64,000 bases of DNA. Source: Flavobacterium algicola (GTDB taxonomy: Bacteria > Bacteroidota > Bacteroidia > Flavobacteriales > Flavobacteriaceae). The stretch covers positions 310,001-374,000 of the forward strand of contig NZ_JAJTUT010000003.1 of NCBI RefSeq assembly GCF_022399565.1, read 5' to 3'. Positions 28,676-38,400 of this stretch are shown piece by piece. Made by a program: the position numbers and the translations under genes. Under the pieces are notes generated by a model. That model was not told the origin of the DNA. It made no database searches and saw nothing but the letters and a program-made list of their open reading frames with translations. Every line of letters begins with the position of its first letter. Positions within the stretch are counted from its first letter, which is position 1.

Positions 28676-29775
28676 TTTCATTCTTAGATTTAAAAAAAAT
28701 AAACAAGCCATACGAACCACTCTTTCAAGAAAAGTTAAAAAGCTTTTTAGAAAAAGGATGGTATGTATTGGGTGATGAAGTAACTGCATTTGAAAAGCAG
28801 TTCGCCCATTTCTGTGGCACGAAATATTGTGTTGGAGTAGGGAACGGGCTGGATGCTTTGGTCCTGATTTTAAAAGGATATATTACCCTTGGTAAATTTC
28901 AAAAAGGAGATGAAGTCATTGTACCTGCAAATACTTATATCGCAAGTATTTTAGCAATTTTACAAGCTGATCTTGTACCCGTTTTTGTTGACCCAGATTT
29001 GGAAACATACACTATTAATCCAAGTTTGATAAGTAATAGTCTAACATCAAAAACTAGAGCTATATTAGCTGTTCATTTATATGGGCAGATCTGTGATATG
29101 AGCGCTATTCAGACAATTGCAGCCCGTAATAATTTGCTTATCGTAGAAGATGCAGCTCAAGCGCATGGTGCCGTCTTAAATAATAAAAAGGCCGGAAATT
29201 TAGGTCATGCCGCCGGTTTTAGTTTTTATCCAGGCAAAAATTTGGGTGCTTTGGGTGACGCTGGTGCAATAACCACCAACGATACTGCTTTGGCTGAAGT
29301 ACTCTTATCATTACGTAATTATGGTTCTAAAGTAAAATATAAAAATGATCATGTTGGCATCAATTCAAGATTAGATGAATTACAAGCTGCATTTTTAAAT
29401 ATTAAATTGCCAAATTTAGATAAAGACAATCGATTACGCAGGGATATTGCCAAAAGGTACCTATCTGAGGTAAGAAATAAGCATGTCATATTGCCCGTTT
29501 GGAATTTTTCCGATAGTCATGTTTTTCACTTATTTGTTATTCGAACTAAAAATAGGAATCATCTACAAGAATATTTACTAGATCGTGGCATACAAACAGT
29601 AATTCACTATCCCATTCCACCGCACCAACAGAAAGCTTTAAAAGATTGGAATGATTTCTCTTTTCCTGTAACAGAAAAAATTCATGATGAAGTTCTTAGC
29701 CTTCCTATAAGTCCTGTTTTAACGAAGCATGAAGTTACTTTGATAATAGAGGCTTTAAATGAATATTCGTTTTGA
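28672..29775 (+). CDS. DegT/DnrJ/EryC1-type sugar nucleotide aminotransferase (FdtB-like)
   Basis: 367 aa PLP enzyme converting a keto-sugar nucleotide to an amino sugar. PLP lysine K189 in [27 protein letters not shown] (159-167) and [15 protein letters not shown] are family strings. The sequence style resembles FdtB/QdtB (dTDP-3-keto sugar transaminases). It starts with ATGA overlapping the upstream acyltransferase and its TGA overlaps the TTG start of the flippase. Precursor genes (rmlA/rmlB, isomerase) are not nearby, so the keto-sugar must come from elsewhere in the genome. Confidence 0.9.
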   Translation: MISFLDLKKINKPYEPLFQEKLKSFLEKGWYVLGDEVTAFEKQFAHFCGTKYCVGVGNGLDALVLILKGYITLGKFQKGDEVIVPANTYIASILAILQADLVPVFVDPDLETYTINPSLISNSLTSKTRAILAVHLYGQICDMSAIQTIAARNNLLIVEDAAQAHGAVLNNKKAGNLGHAAGFSFYPGKNLGALGDAGAITTNDTALAEVLLSLRNYGSKVKYKNDHVGINSRLDELQAAFLNIKLPNLDKDNRLRRDIAKRYLSEVRNKHVILPVWNFSDSHVFHLFVIRTKNRNHLQEYLLDRGIQTVIHYPIPPHQQKALKDWNDFSFPVTEKIHDEVLSLPISPVLTKHEVTLIIEALNEYSF

Positions 29776-31046
29776 ATTTATTGAAAAAAATAACAAATTC
29801 TGAACTCTTTAAGATATCATCTTTAAATGGTATTAGTGTTCTATTAAAGATAGGGATAGGTCTTATTTCGTCAAAAGTTTTGGCTGTATTTGTGGGACCA
29901 AGTGGTATTGCACTTCTTGGAAATTTGCGAAATTTTATGACGTCTTTGGAAAGTGTTTCTACGCTAGGTTTCCAGAATGGAATAATAAAATACGTTTCTG
30001 AACATAAAAATAGCACAAGTGATTTGCAGAAAATTATTTCAACTAGTTTTTTTGCACTTTTATTTATTGCACTACTACTTAGTACTGCATTATTCTGTTT
30101 TGCAAGCTTTTGGAACCAGCAGATATTTGGTGCTTCATTTGATTTTAGTTTCGCGATAAGAGCCTTGTCTTTGGCTCTACCATGGTATGCTGCATCTGTC
30201 TTTTTTAACTGTATCATTAATGGACTAGGCCTTTTTCGAAAAGTAATCTGGATTACGATCATTGGCAATTTCATAAGTATAGCTATGACATTGGTTTTGG
30301 TTATTAATTATGATACATTAGGGGCCTTACTAGCCATTGTATTGTCTCCTGCATTGGTGTTTTTTGCTAGCTATTATTTTATTAATGCAGCGTTATCATT
30401 GTCCACATTGCTTAGGTTTCAATATTTTGATTTTAAAATTATAAAGAATTTATCATCCTACTCTTTAATGGCAATGGTTCCTGCGCTATTAGGACCGCTT
30501 GTACTATTGCGAATTCGAACCGCAATTATTAGAGAAGTCGGAATTGATCAAGCTGGATATTGGGAAACAATGTCCCGCCTTTCTACCTATTATATGATGT
30601 TCATAGGTACAATTTTGTCGGTATTTTATTTTCAAAAGTTAGCACAAGCCAAAAATAACGAAGAAACCAAGACTATCTTCTGGAGTTATTACAAGAATAT
30701 TATTCCGCTATTTAGTCTCATGTTGGTTATAATCTATTTTTTGCGTGTTCAAATCGTACAAATTGTTTTTACAAAAGATTTTTTACCCGTAGCTGATTTA
30801 TTTTTTCTACAACTAACAGGAGATGTGTTAAAAGCCTCGTCACTAATTCTAGGCTATCAGTTTTTGGCAAAGAAATTAACCATCGGTTATATCATTTCAG
30901 AAATAGCATCTCTAAGTGTCCTATATATAGGTAGCATTTATTTAGTTGGTATTCTCGGAGTTGATGGTGTATTGCTTGCTCAATTAATAGATAACTTAAT
31001 CTATTTACTTATTTTAATTGTAATCTTCAGAAAGAGCTTATTCTAA
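29772..31046 (+). CDS. Wzx-type O-antigen/polysaccharide flippase
   Basis: 424 aa, about 12 transmembrane segments of the MATE/MVF flippase fold, with the first half containing [32 protein letters not shown] and a long TM pair near the end ([27 protein letters not shown]). It would move an undecaprenyl-linked saccharide across the inner membrane. The start is a TTG (29772-29774) overlapping the transaminase stop; a second TTG lies 3 codons on and no ATG is near. It ends the three-gene operon with GNAT and DegT. Confidence 0.85.
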   Translation: MNLLKKITNSELFKISSLNGISVLLKIGIGLISSKVLAVFVGPSGIALLGNLRNFMTSLESVSTLGFQNGIIKYVSEHKNSTSDLQKIISTSFFALLFIALLLSTALFCFASFWNQQIFGASFDFSFAIRALSLALPWYAASVFFNCIINGLGLFRKVIWITIIGNFISIAMTLVLVINYDTLGALLAIVLSPALVFFASYYFINAALSLSTLLRFQYFDFKIIKNLSSYSLMAMVPALLGPLVLLRIRTAIIREVGIDQAGYWETMSRLSTYYMMFIGTILSVFYFQKLAQAKNNEETKTIFWSYYKNIIPLFSLMLVIIYFLRVQIVQIVFTKDFLPVADLFFLQLTGDVLKASSLILGYQFLAKKLTIGYIISEIASLSVLYIGSIYLVGILGVDGVLLAQLIDNLIYLLILIVIFRKSLF

Positions 31047-31682
31047 TATCTCTAAAGATATAAACCACTCACCCTGACATTAAGCTAGTTCTTAGCAAAT
31101 TACACTTAGTCGATCTAATATAATATATTACAGTATAAGGTTGTTGTACATTTAGAATAGGATAGTTATCGTATTCCCCAATTATAGATTCTATCTTTCT
31201 AACTTAAAGCAGAATCTATTGCGAATTCTGTATTTGATGCAAGATATAGTACCTATTAAAATTTTAGAAAAACACTATAACGTTGTAGTTATGCGATTTT
31301 GTTGAACATAATTCAATGTTTTGAATGTTTATGATAGATTTTTGATTGAATTAGAGGTGATATTTAGATATTAATGAGAATTTTTTAAGAGTTGTAATAG
31401 TGGTTTTCTAAGCCCAATGTAAATTTAATGTTATGTAAACATTTCCTAATTGTTAAATGTTATCTTTTTTGAAAATAATTTTATTCTTGAAATTATGGAT
31501 ATAGCATAATTTTAAGCGTTTTTTTTTATATATCTACTAAATTATAAATGGTTATATTAAATACTCAGAAAAAATAATTGGTTTACACTGCGATAAAGCT
31601 GTTGTTATGCTATTTATCATGTTATTGTGCATCTAAAACTTCACTGTACATTTGTACCATAATAATTCAAAACAGAAATATC
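31047..31682. other. Gene-free AT-rich region
   Basis: About 640 bp after the flippase gene. No terminator with a T-run, no frame with gene-like properties, no long repeat. The final 60 bp contain the promoter of the first 112-aa secreted protein. Confidence 0.5.
31624..31654 (+). promoter_or_regulatory. Promoter of the first 112-aa secreted protein
   Basis: ATTG (31624-31627), exactly 19 bp, then TACATTTG (31647-31654), an exact TANNTTTG. 28 bp before the ATG. Confidence 0.65.
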
Positions 31683-32021
31683 ATGAAAAAATTAGTATTA
31701 TCATTAGTAGTTGCTTTATTCGCGAATGTAGCATTGGTTTCAGCAAAAGACATGTATCCAAAAAAGAGTTACGTTAAAGTAAATCAAGAATTATCTTCAT
31801 TATTGAACCCAAGTTATGCTGTAGGTTTGTTAGAAGAAAGTGAAGTAGTAAAGGTTAAGATCCTTGTAACTGAAGCAGGTGATATTGTTGTATTGCAAGC
31901 TGATACAAAAAATGAAGCTTTAGATTACTACATCAAAGAAAGTTTGAACTACAAAAAGTTCTCAACAAACGAATTGACTCCTGGAGCTCACTATGAGTTT
32001 ATGGTTAACTTCAAATCATAA
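31683..32021 (+). CDS. Secreted 112-aa protein, tandem paralogue 1
   Basis: 112 aa with signal peptide MKKLVLSLVVALFANVALVSA and a ~90-residue mature domain: KSYVKVNQELSSLLNPSYAV, VVKVKILVTEAGDIVVLQADT, ALDYYIKESLNYKKF and a final YEFMVNFKS. The alternating hydrophobic pattern suggests a small alpha/beta domain reminiscent of TonB C-terminal or secretin-like folds, but I know no family. Its neighbour at 32682 has the same length and about half the same residues. The longer frame from 31578 lacks a signal and runs through the promoter, so the ATG at 31683 is right. Confidence 0.85.
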   Translation: MKKLVLSLVVALFANVALVSAKDMYPKKSYVKVNQELSSLLNPSYAVGLLEESEVVKVKILVTEAGDIVVLQADTKNEALDYYIKESLNYKKFSTNELTPGAHYEFMVNFKS

Positions 32022-32064
32022 TGTGTATTATGAGAGAGAAGGTCAGTTTGATTGGAAAATAAGG

Positions 32065-32097
32065 ATCCTAAGTTGAAAAAGCTTAGGATTTTTTTTT
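32065..32097 (+). terminator. Terminator of secreted paralogue 1
   Basis: Stem ATCCTAAG (32065-32072) with CTTAGGAT (32082-32089) and a run of Ts to 32097. Confidence 0.85.
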
Positions 32098-32681
32098 GCT
32101 TTAAATCGAAAATTCTTTGCTTCTCAATCTCATCCTCATTTTAGTAAGTCAATTTTTAATTATACTTTACTCCTAAGTAATGTCATTAACTATTAGTTGT
32201 ACTTCGTTCTAATAACAGTACAAGCTATTATCTACTTACGATAATCTTCCTACGAAGCCCTACTAAACTAATTACAAACTCTCGCTTTGTAATCCTCTTT
32301 TCTGAAAATGATAATTTAAATAGCTTATTCATCAATTGGTGCTATATCTTTCTATCCCATTTTCAGCATGTTATCATAAATAGTGATAATAAAATTACCA
32401 TATACATCTGGCTGTAATTGTTTCTAACGTTAATCTAATACTTACAAAATGGATTAATTTTACTTTTCTTTAAAAAAGTCAAATATTTTCATTTTATATG
32501 AAGTGTTTTTTACTTCACTTATTTTTATATATCTAATAATTATGGTCAAAATAATTATAAGCTCTATAAAATTACCTGATTTATCTATTGTATTCTCATT
32601 TTGATGTAAAATCTGCAATTTTTTTAGACTCAAAATATGATGTACTTTTGAATAACGCAAATCTTTAAAAAAAATAAAATT
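32098..32681. other. Gene-free region between the two secreted paralogues
   Basis: 584 bp, AT-rich. A 66-codon frame on the minus strand (32460-32660) has no support. It holds the second paralogue's promoter at its end. Confidence 0.5.
32620..32650 (+). promoter_or_regulatory. Promoter of the second 112-aa secreted protein
   Basis: TTTT (32620-32623), 19 bp, TACTTTTG (32643-32650, an exact TANNTTTG), 31 bp before the ATG. Confidence 0.6.
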
Positions 32682-33020
32682 ATGAAAAAAGCCTTAATAT
32701 TATCAGCTTTAGCAATCGTTATGAGTTTTGGAACACTAGCAGCAAAAGAGGTTAAGCCTAAGAAAAATAGTAGTTCTATCAAACAAGAAATCACTCAACT
32801 TTTAAGACCTTCTTTTCTAGTAGATGAATTAAAGAATGATGTTGTAGTACTAGTAAAAGTACTTATTACGCCAAAAAATGAAATTGTAGTATTAAAAACG
32901 AATAGTTCTAGTGCCGTGTTGGATGCTTATATAAAAGACTCTTTGAATTATAAAAAAGTCAATTCTACTGATGTAGTATCTGGAGATGATTATGAATTTG
33001 AAGTGAAATTCAAATCATAA
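32682..33020 (+). CDS. Secreted 112-aa protein, tandem paralogue 2
   Basis: 112 aa, exactly the length of its neighbour. Signal peptide MKKALILSALAIVMSFGTLAA, then K-x-x-x-P-K-K, IKQEITQLLRPSFLVDEL, VVVLVKVLITPKNEIVVLKT, VLDAYIKDSLNYKKVNSTD and FEVKFKS, all colinear with paralogue 1. No cysteines in the mature part. Probably periplasmic or secreted; function unknown. Each copy has its own TANNTTTG promoter and a terminator with the same core stem, so the whole transcription unit was duplicated. Confidence 0.85.
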   Translation: MKKALILSALAIVMSFGTLAAKEVKPKKNSSSIKQEITQLLRPSFLVDELKNDVVVLVKVLITPKNEIVVLKTNSSSAVLDAYIKDSLNYKKVNSTDVVSGDDYEFEVKFKS

Positions 33021-33040
33021 TTCAATAATTAAATAAATCA

Positions 33041-33076
33041 AAAAAAAATCCTAAGTGAAGACTTAGGATTTTTTTT
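33041..33076. terminator. Bidirectional terminator that overlaps the end of the DUF1456 gene
   Basis: A perfect 16-bp stem (33041-33056 with 33061-33076), loop GAAG, A-run and T-run on both sides. The stop codon and last three codons of the minus-strand gene (from 33063) lie inside its right arm. Confidence 0.88.
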
Positions 33077-33533
33077 TGTTACCGTTGCTGTATTTTACTT
33101 TTTCAACTACTTGTACTTTCGGAGCTGCTTTCTTATCTTTAGATTTAAAAGAAGGCTTTTTCTTAAAATCTGCTTTCGCTCCAGGCTTTTGATCTCCTCT
33201 TGCACCTTCACTATCTTTTGGAGTAGCTTTAAACTCTGCTCTCTCCTTGGTGCTATCCTCAGCTGGGATTTGAGCTTTATGTTTTGCTAAAACGTCAGTA
33301 GGGTTTTTTGGGTTCTCTTTAGTTCCTCTTAAATGAATTACTAAAGCATTTAAGAAATTACGCAATACTTGATCACCACATTCCATATAATTTGGGTGCT
33401 TTTCATCTCGAAAGAAGGCCCCAAGTTCTGATTTAGTTATTCTGAAATCGACTAGTTCTAAAATTTCTACTATTTGATCATCGCGAAGCATTAATGCTAC
33501 TCGCAATTTTTTGAAAATATCGTTATTGGTCAT
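33063..33533 (-). CDS. DUF1456 (YehS-like) protein
   Basis: 156 aa. Two copies of a DUF1456 motif fused end to end: NNDIFKKLRVALMLRDDQIVEIL then ITKSELGAFFRDEKHPNYMECGDQVLRNFLNALVIHLRG. The last ~65 residues form a Lys/Ala/Asp-rich disordered tail (KAEFKATPKDS, KKKPSFKSKDKKAAPKV) absent from E. coli YehS; it could bind nucleic acid by charge. The frame ends in Lys-Lys-Lys-Ser encoded by the T-rich arm of a terminator. MM start; the second Met is the usual family start. Function unknown. Confidence 0.88.
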   Translation of the reverse strand: MTNNDIFKKLRVALMLRDDQIVEILELVDFRITKSELGAFFRDEKHPNYMECGDQVLRNFLNALVIHLRGTKENPKNPTDVLAKHKAQIPAEDSTKERAEFKATPKDSEGARGDQKPGAKADFKKKPSFKSKDKKAAPKVQVVEKVKYSNGNKKKS

Positions 33534-33583
33534 CATTGCTTATTATTTTGTACAAAGGTACGTTTAAAAACTAATTCAATTAA

Positions 33584-34606
33584 CTATTGATTGAGAATCG
33601 CCACTATTTTATCTAAATCTTTCTTCTTGTGATTGGCTGTAAGCACGATTCGATACAATTCACCTTTAAGATTTGGATAGGCAAAATGAGTTATAATTAT
33701 TTGCTCCTTCTCCAAGATGGAATTTAAATCTGGAATTTCTGGATAAATAACGGGATAACGAGGATCGAATTTATAGTTATCATTCGGAATCAACTGTGAA
33801 TTAAGATAATCTAATTTCTTTAACAGCTTCTTATGCTGCTTTTTATAGATTGCTTTAGCATCTGCAATAGATTGAACAAAGGCAGGATTCATTCCGGCAC
33901 TAGATACAAAATTGCTATTGAGTTTCACTTGTGCGATGAAATCAATATCCGATGCGATCACTCCACCAGTTAATCCCATTGCTTTTCCTAGAGAAGATAA
34001 CATAATTTTTCTATCGATGATAGGAAAATCGATCGTAGAAAAAAGTCCGCATCCATTTTCACCCAATATACCTAAAGAATGAGACTCATCTATAACAAGT
34101 GTAACTTTTTTTGTTTTCGAAATTAAAGACAAGACCGATAAATCGATAGCGGTAATATCAGAAGAAGGAACGGCGTCGGTTAGAATTGCTATCCTCTCGT
34201 AGACCTCGTCCGTTAATCTAGGATTGATAGTGCCATCAACAAAGATAGCTAAACTATTTGGTGCCTTTATGGCTGAATGTGTACCCGGAAAATGGTAAAA
34301 GTGATCAGTTGTAGAAGTTAAGGTTTCGATAACTAACTTACCCGCCAACATTCCAGAGGAGACGGTAAGGGCAGCTTCCGACTTTATAAATTCAGATAAA
34401 AATGCTTCACCCTCGTCGTATGCCGTAAGCTGGATATTAGAATTTCTAGAACTACCATATGTGGTTCCCCATCTTATTATATTCCTAGTAAGTATTTTTT
34501 TAAATTTATTATGATTTGGTAATCCCAAATACGACGTTCCGCCAAAATATAAATAGGATTTGTCATCAATTGTCAGCGTTCTGTCTGGAGATTGTGCTAC
34601 TTTCAT
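33584..34606 (-). CDS. BioF/KBL-like PLP-dependent acyl-CoA transferase or aminotransferase
   Basis: 340 aa fold-type I PLP enzyme of the alpha-oxoamine synthase family (BioF, KBL, serine palmitoyltransferase). Motifs: YLYFGGTSYLGLPNH near the N-terminus, TTYGSSRNSNIQ, VIDESHSLGILGENGCGLF (Schiff-base-stacking and Asp), and PLP lysine in SSLGKAMGLTGGV. It is shorter than BioF (about 385 aa), missing the usual C-terminal end. It starts 5 bp after the dipeptide epimerase, so the two work together on amino acids; which reaction is unclear. Confidence 0.8.
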   Translation of the reverse strand: MKVAQSPDRTLTIDDKSYLYFGGTSYLGLPNHNKFKKILTRNIIRWGTTYGSSRNSNIQLTAYDEGEAFLSEFIKSEAALTVSSGMLAGKLVIETLTSTTDHFYHFPGTHSAIKAPNSLAIFVDGTINPRLTDEVYERIAILTDAVPSSDITAIDLSVLSLISKTKKVTLVIDESHSLGILGENGCGLFSTIDFPIIDRKIMLSSLGKAMGLTGGVIASDIDFIAQVKLNSNFVSSAGMNPAFVQSIADAKAIYKKQHKKLLKKLDYLNSQLIPNDNYKFDPRYPVIYPEIPDLNSILEKEQIIITHFAYPNLKGELYRIVLTANHKKKDLDKIVAILNQ

Positions 34607-34611
34607 ATTTA

Positions 34612-35622
34612 TTATTTTAAAATCACACCTGTACCATTCGTTATAGTGTAAGTGATTTTTCCACTTTCAATAAGTACTCCACTGGCGATATCTTCAGCTA
34701 ATAACAAAGGTCCATCCATGTCGACATAATCCAGTTGAGGTAATAAATGTGCAATAGCAGAAATACCCACAGATGATTCGGTCATGCAGCCTACCATTGT
34801 TTTTAGTCCAAGATCTTTAGCCTCTTTTATCATACGACGTGCTGGTGTAAGTCCGCCACACTTGACTAATTTTATATTTACTCCATGAAAATGATTGTGG
34901 CATTTTATAACGTCAGACTCTATAATGCAACTTTCATCTGCAATTACAGGCAAAACAGATTCTTTATAAACTTGTTTGTGCCCATCCCAATTGCCTGCTT
35001 TTAAAGGTTGTTCTAAAAATTCTACTCCTAACTTTTTAAGTTCGATAGCATTTTTTATAGTTTCATCGACACCCCAACCGCAATTGGCATCAATTCTAAA
35101 AATTGCATTAGATCGTTTTCTAAGTTCTTTTACTATAGCAATGTCTTCTTGAGTACCCAATTTAATTTTATAGATAGGCCAAGGAAGTTCCTCCATTTTT
35201 TGAACCATCTTGTCAATACTATCGATTCCGATAGTGTAATTTGTCATAGGATTAGAATTAATATTATAATTCCATAACTCATATAGTTTTTTACCTTTTT
35301 TTCTAGCATACAAATCATTATAGGCCATGTCTAATGCGCATAGTGCAAACAAATCCGCTTTTAAAAAGTTGTACATTTTGTGCCAAAATTCTTTTGGTGT
35401 ATCATTAGCGGTGTTTTCGATTTGTGGCCGAATGGCTTCTAAGTCTGCCGTCATTTTAGGAACCGTAATATTATAATACGGATTGGAAGTAGCTTCGCCA
35501 AATCCTGAAAAGCCATCACTTCGTAGTTCAACAATCATGGAAGGTTGAACGTCAAATGACTCTCTTGAAATAGTGAAAGTATGTTTTAATTTTAAATCGA
35601 AGGCTCTAATAATTAATTCCAT
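34612..35622 (-). CDS. Dipeptide (L-Ala-D/L-Glu) epimerase, enolase superfamily
   Basis: 336 aa. Enolase-superfamily, muconate-lactonising subgroup, with the K-x-K motif in YKIKLGTQED, metal ligands D (FRIDANCGW), E (LEQPLKAGNW) and D (IADESC), second catalytic Lys in NIKLVKCGGL, and CMTESSVGISA near the C-terminus. The length and the DxN-type order match L-Ala-D/L-Glu epimerases involved in murein peptide recycling. It is followed, 5 bp later, by the BioF-like gene. Substrate specificity is inferred, other dipeptides are possible. Confidence 0.85.
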   Translation of the reverse strand: MELIIRAFDLKLKHTFTISRESFDVQPSMIVELRSDGFSGFGEATSNPYYNITVPKMTADLEAIRPQIENTANDTPKEFWHKMYNFLKADLFALCALDMAYNDLYARKKGKKLYELWNYNINSNPMTNYTIGIDSIDKMVQKMEELPWPIYKIKLGTQEDIAIVKELRKRSNAIFRIDANCGWGVDETIKNAIELKKLGVEFLEQPLKAGNWDGHKQVYKESVLPVIADESCIIESDVIKCHNHFHGVNIKLVKCGGLTPARRMIKEAKDLGLKTMVGCMTESSVGISAIAHLLPQLDYVDMDGPLLLAEDIASGVLIESGKITYTITNGTGVILK

Positions 35623-35844
35623 AAATATAATAGTTGCATTTTTATAATATCTTAAATCTAATAAAATAAACCAAGAATTAAACTATTTATTTCTAAAAAA
35701 ATAGTCGAAAATGTAGGTGATTTTTGAATCTTACAATACAGTTTTCAGAAAAAAGGGCGGTTTCAAAAATTATATTATCAAAAAATCAATTGTTTTTTGC
35801 TTATTGTGATAAAAATGATAAATTAGCATAAATTAAATTACTAA

Positions 35845-36255
35845 ATGGACGTCTACCAAGAAAAAAAGAATTTGCTGCTTGACATGATTGCTTATGCAAC
35901 AGTCAATGAAGAATTGGATAAAAAAGAATTTGATTTTTTATTTATGTTATCAAATACACTGGATATTGAAAAAGGTGGGTTCATGGAGCTTTTTTACAAA
36001 GGCACCACTTTAAAAATGATCAAAGATGAGTCTGTACGCATTTTGCAATTTTATCGACTTGCAATTTTAATGCAAAAGGACGGAAATTTGTTTACCAAAG
36101 ATGCTACCGCAATAAAGCAATTTGCTATTCATATGGGAGTAAATCTTGATGCTGTTAAGAAAGTTCTTAAAAAGATGAAAGCAGCTCCAGATACTCAAAT
36201 AAGTATTAATGAGTTATTGCGTATTTTTAAAGATGTTGAATATCATAATGAATAA
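35845..36255 (+). CDS. TerB-like helical protein next to uvrB
   Basis: 136 aa, all helical by composition, without signal or membrane segment. The pattern NLLLDMIAYATVNEELDKKEFDFLFMLSNTLDIEKGGFMELF with later AILMQKDGNLFTKDATAIKQFAIHMGV fits the TerB/DUF533 helical-bundle type. In Flavobacteria this gene sits convergent to uvrB, and public entries often copy the UvrB name, which is not supported by sequence. Role unknown. Confidence 0.65.
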   Translation: MDVYQEKKNLLLDMIAYATVNEELDKKEFDFLFMLSNTLDIEKGGFMELFYKGTTLKMIKDESVRILQFYRLAILMQKDGNLFTKDATAIKQFAIHMGVNLDAVKKVLKKMKAAPDTQISINELLRIFKDVEYHNE

Positions 36256-36285
36256 TTTCAAACCAATAATTATAGTAAATTAAAG

Positions 36286-38274
36286 TTACAGTTTTTCTTG
36301 TAACGCCTTAATTTCGTCGCGCAATTTAGCAGCTTGCATAAAATCAAGCTCTTTTGCGGCTTTTTCCATAGATTTTCTTTTTTCTCGAATACGTTTTTCT
36401 AGTTCAGCTTTCGATAAATATTCATTTTCAGGTTCTGCCGCTGCGCTAAGTGTGTTTCCTAGTTCGTAATCTACCAACGGATTTTTTACAAATGCACTTT
36501 CGATCTTTTTGTTTAACGCTTGCGGTACAATATTATTGGCAGTATTAAAGTTCATTTGTTTTGTACGGCGGTATTCTGTTTCATCCATAGTTTGTTGCAT
36601 ACTGGCAGTTATTTTGTCAGCGTACAAAATAGCTTTTCCGTTTAGGTTACGAGCAGCACGACCAATAGTCTGGGTAAGTGATCTATGACTACGTAAAAAT
36701 CCTTCTTTGTCAGCATCTAGTATTGCTACCAATGAAACTTCGGGTAAATCTAATCCTTCACGAAGCAAGTTTACACCAATCAATACGTCAAACAATCCTT
36801 TTCGTAAATCTTGCATGATTTCAATTCGTTCCAGCGTATCAACGTCCGAGTGTATGTAGCGACAACGAATATTTACTTTCGTTAAATACTTTGCCAATTC
36901 TTCAGCCATCCTTTTGGTTAGTGTAGTCACCAATACACGCTCGTCTAATTCACAACGAACTTGAATTTCTTCTATTAAATCATCAATTTGGTTCAAGCTA
37001 GGGCGAATCTCGATAATAGGATCCAATAGTCCAGTTGGGCGTATAACTTGCTCAACATAAACACCATCACATTTTTCTAATTCATAATCAGCAGGTGTTG
37101 CAGATACGTAAATGACTTGGTTTTGCATCGCCTCAAACTCTTCAAACTTTAAAGGACGATTGTCCATTGCAGCTGGCAAACGGAAACCATATTCTACAAG
37201 ATTCTCTTTACGACTGCGATCGCCTCCGTACATAGCGTGCACTTGCGAGAGTGTAACGTGGCTTTCGTCAACAACCATTAAAAAGTCTTTTGGGAAATAA
37301 TCCAGTAAACAAAATGGTCTTGTTCCGGCCAACCTACCATCAAGATAGCGAGAATAATTTTCGATACCAGAACAATATCCTAGTTCGCGTATCATTTCTA
37401 AATCAAAATTGGTACGTTCTTCCAAACGTTTTGCTTCAAGATGTTTACCAATTTCTTTAAAATAATCAACTTGTTTAACTAGATCTTGCTGTATGTCCCA
37501 AATAGCGCCTTGTAGTACATCGGGTGAGGTCACAAACATATTTGCAGGATAGATGGTAAGTTTTTTAAATTTCTCTATAACCTGAGATGTTTTAATGTCA
37601 AAAGTTTCGATTTCCTCAATTTCGTCTCCAAAAAAGTGAATTCTAAAAGCATCATCGGCATAACTTGGATACACTTCAATAGTATCTCCTTTGATTCTGA
37701 AATTTCCAGGAGTAAAGTCGGCTTCTGTTCTAGAGTATAGACTTTGTACTAATTGATGTAATAATTTTGTTCTCGAAATTACTTGGTCTCTTTCGATCTC
37801 AATTACATTCTTTTGAAATTCCACTGGATTACCAATACCATATAGACAAGATACTGATGCTACTACCAAAATATCTCGTCGTCCAGAAAGTAAGGATGAG
37901 GTAGTACTCAAACGCATTTTCTCTAACTCTTCATTAATAGATAAATCCTTCTCTATAAATACACCAGTCACGGGCATAAAAGCCTCAGGTTGATAATAAT
38001 CATAGTAAGAAACAAAATACTCTACTGCATTGTTTGGGAAAAATTGTTTGAATTCTGAATATAATTGCGCCGCCAAAGTTTTATTGTGCGCTAAAACCAG
38101 AGTAGGGCGTTGAACTTCCTCAATAACATTGGCTACTGTAAACGTTTTACCAGAACCAGTAACTCCGAGAAGGGTTTGGTACGGATCGCCGTCATTAAGT
38201 CCTTGGACTAATTTTTTTATAGCTTCTGGTTGATCTCCTTTGGGTTGGTAATCAGATACGACTTGGAAATTCAT
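36286..38274 (-). CDS. uvrB: UvrABC system protein B (nucleotide excision repair)
   Basis: 662 aa damage-verifying helicase of excision repair. Walker A GVTGSGKTFT near the N-terminus, VVDESHV (DEAH-like) in the middle, SVSCLYGIGNP and SYYDYYQPEAF with the beta-hairpin, motif V/VI LREGLDLPEVSLVAILDADKEGFLRSHRSLTQTIGRAARN, and the C-terminal UVR domain (AKELDFMQAAKLRDEIKAL). Normal length. Single ATG at 38274; downstream is the TerB-like gene, convergent with 30 bp between. Confidence 0.97.
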   Translation of the reverse strand: MNFQVVSDYQPKGDQPEAIKKLVQGLNDGDPYQTLLGVTGSGKTFTVANVIEEVQRPTLVLAHNKTLAAQLYSEFKQFFPNNAVEYFVSYYDYYQPEAFMPVTGVFIEKDLSINEELEKMRLSTTSSLLSGRRDILVVASVSCLYGIGNPVEFQKNVIEIERDQVISRTKLLHQLVQSLYSRTEADFTPGNFRIKGDTIEVYPSYADDAFRIHFFGDEIEEIETFDIKTSQVIEKFKKLTIYPANMFVTSPDVLQGAIWDIQQDLVKQVDYFKEIGKHLEAKRLEERTNFDLEMIRELGYCSGIENYSRYLDGRLAGTRPFCLLDYFPKDFLMVVDESHVTLSQVHAMYGGDRSRKENLVEYGFRLPAAMDNRPLKFEEFEAMQNQVIYVSATPADYELEKCDGVYVEQVIRPTGLLDPIIEIRPSLNQIDDLIEEIQVRCELDERVLVTTLTKRMAEELAKYLTKVNIRCRYIHSDVDTLERIEIMQDLRKGLFDVLIGVNLLREGLDLPEVSLVAILDADKEGFLRSHRSLTQTIGRAARNLNGKAILYADKITASMQQTMDETEYRRTKQMNFNTANNIVPQALNKKIESAFVKNPLVDYELGNTLSAAAEPENEYLSKAELEKRIREKRKSMEKAAKELDFMQAAKLRDEIKALQEKL

Positions 38275-38344
38275 ATATTATATTTCGAAATTTTGAAATG
38301 CAAAGTTACGAAGTTTAAAAGCATCCTTGTCTAAACATAATGCC

Positions 38345-38374
38345 AAAAAAAAACCATCATGCGTACATGATGGT
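38345..38374 (-). terminator. Terminator of the 1044-aa TonB receptor
   Basis: A perfect 9-bp stem (38353-38361 with 38366-38374) with loop CGTA, and the T-run on the minus strand (A-run 38345-38353). Confidence 0.85.
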
Positions 38375-38400
38375 CTTTAGTAAAAAAGAATGTGTTTATA

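Noticed and set aside
32460..32660. 66-codon minus-strand frame between the secreted paralogues
   Set aside because: AT-rich chance frame with no signal, promoter or family pattern.
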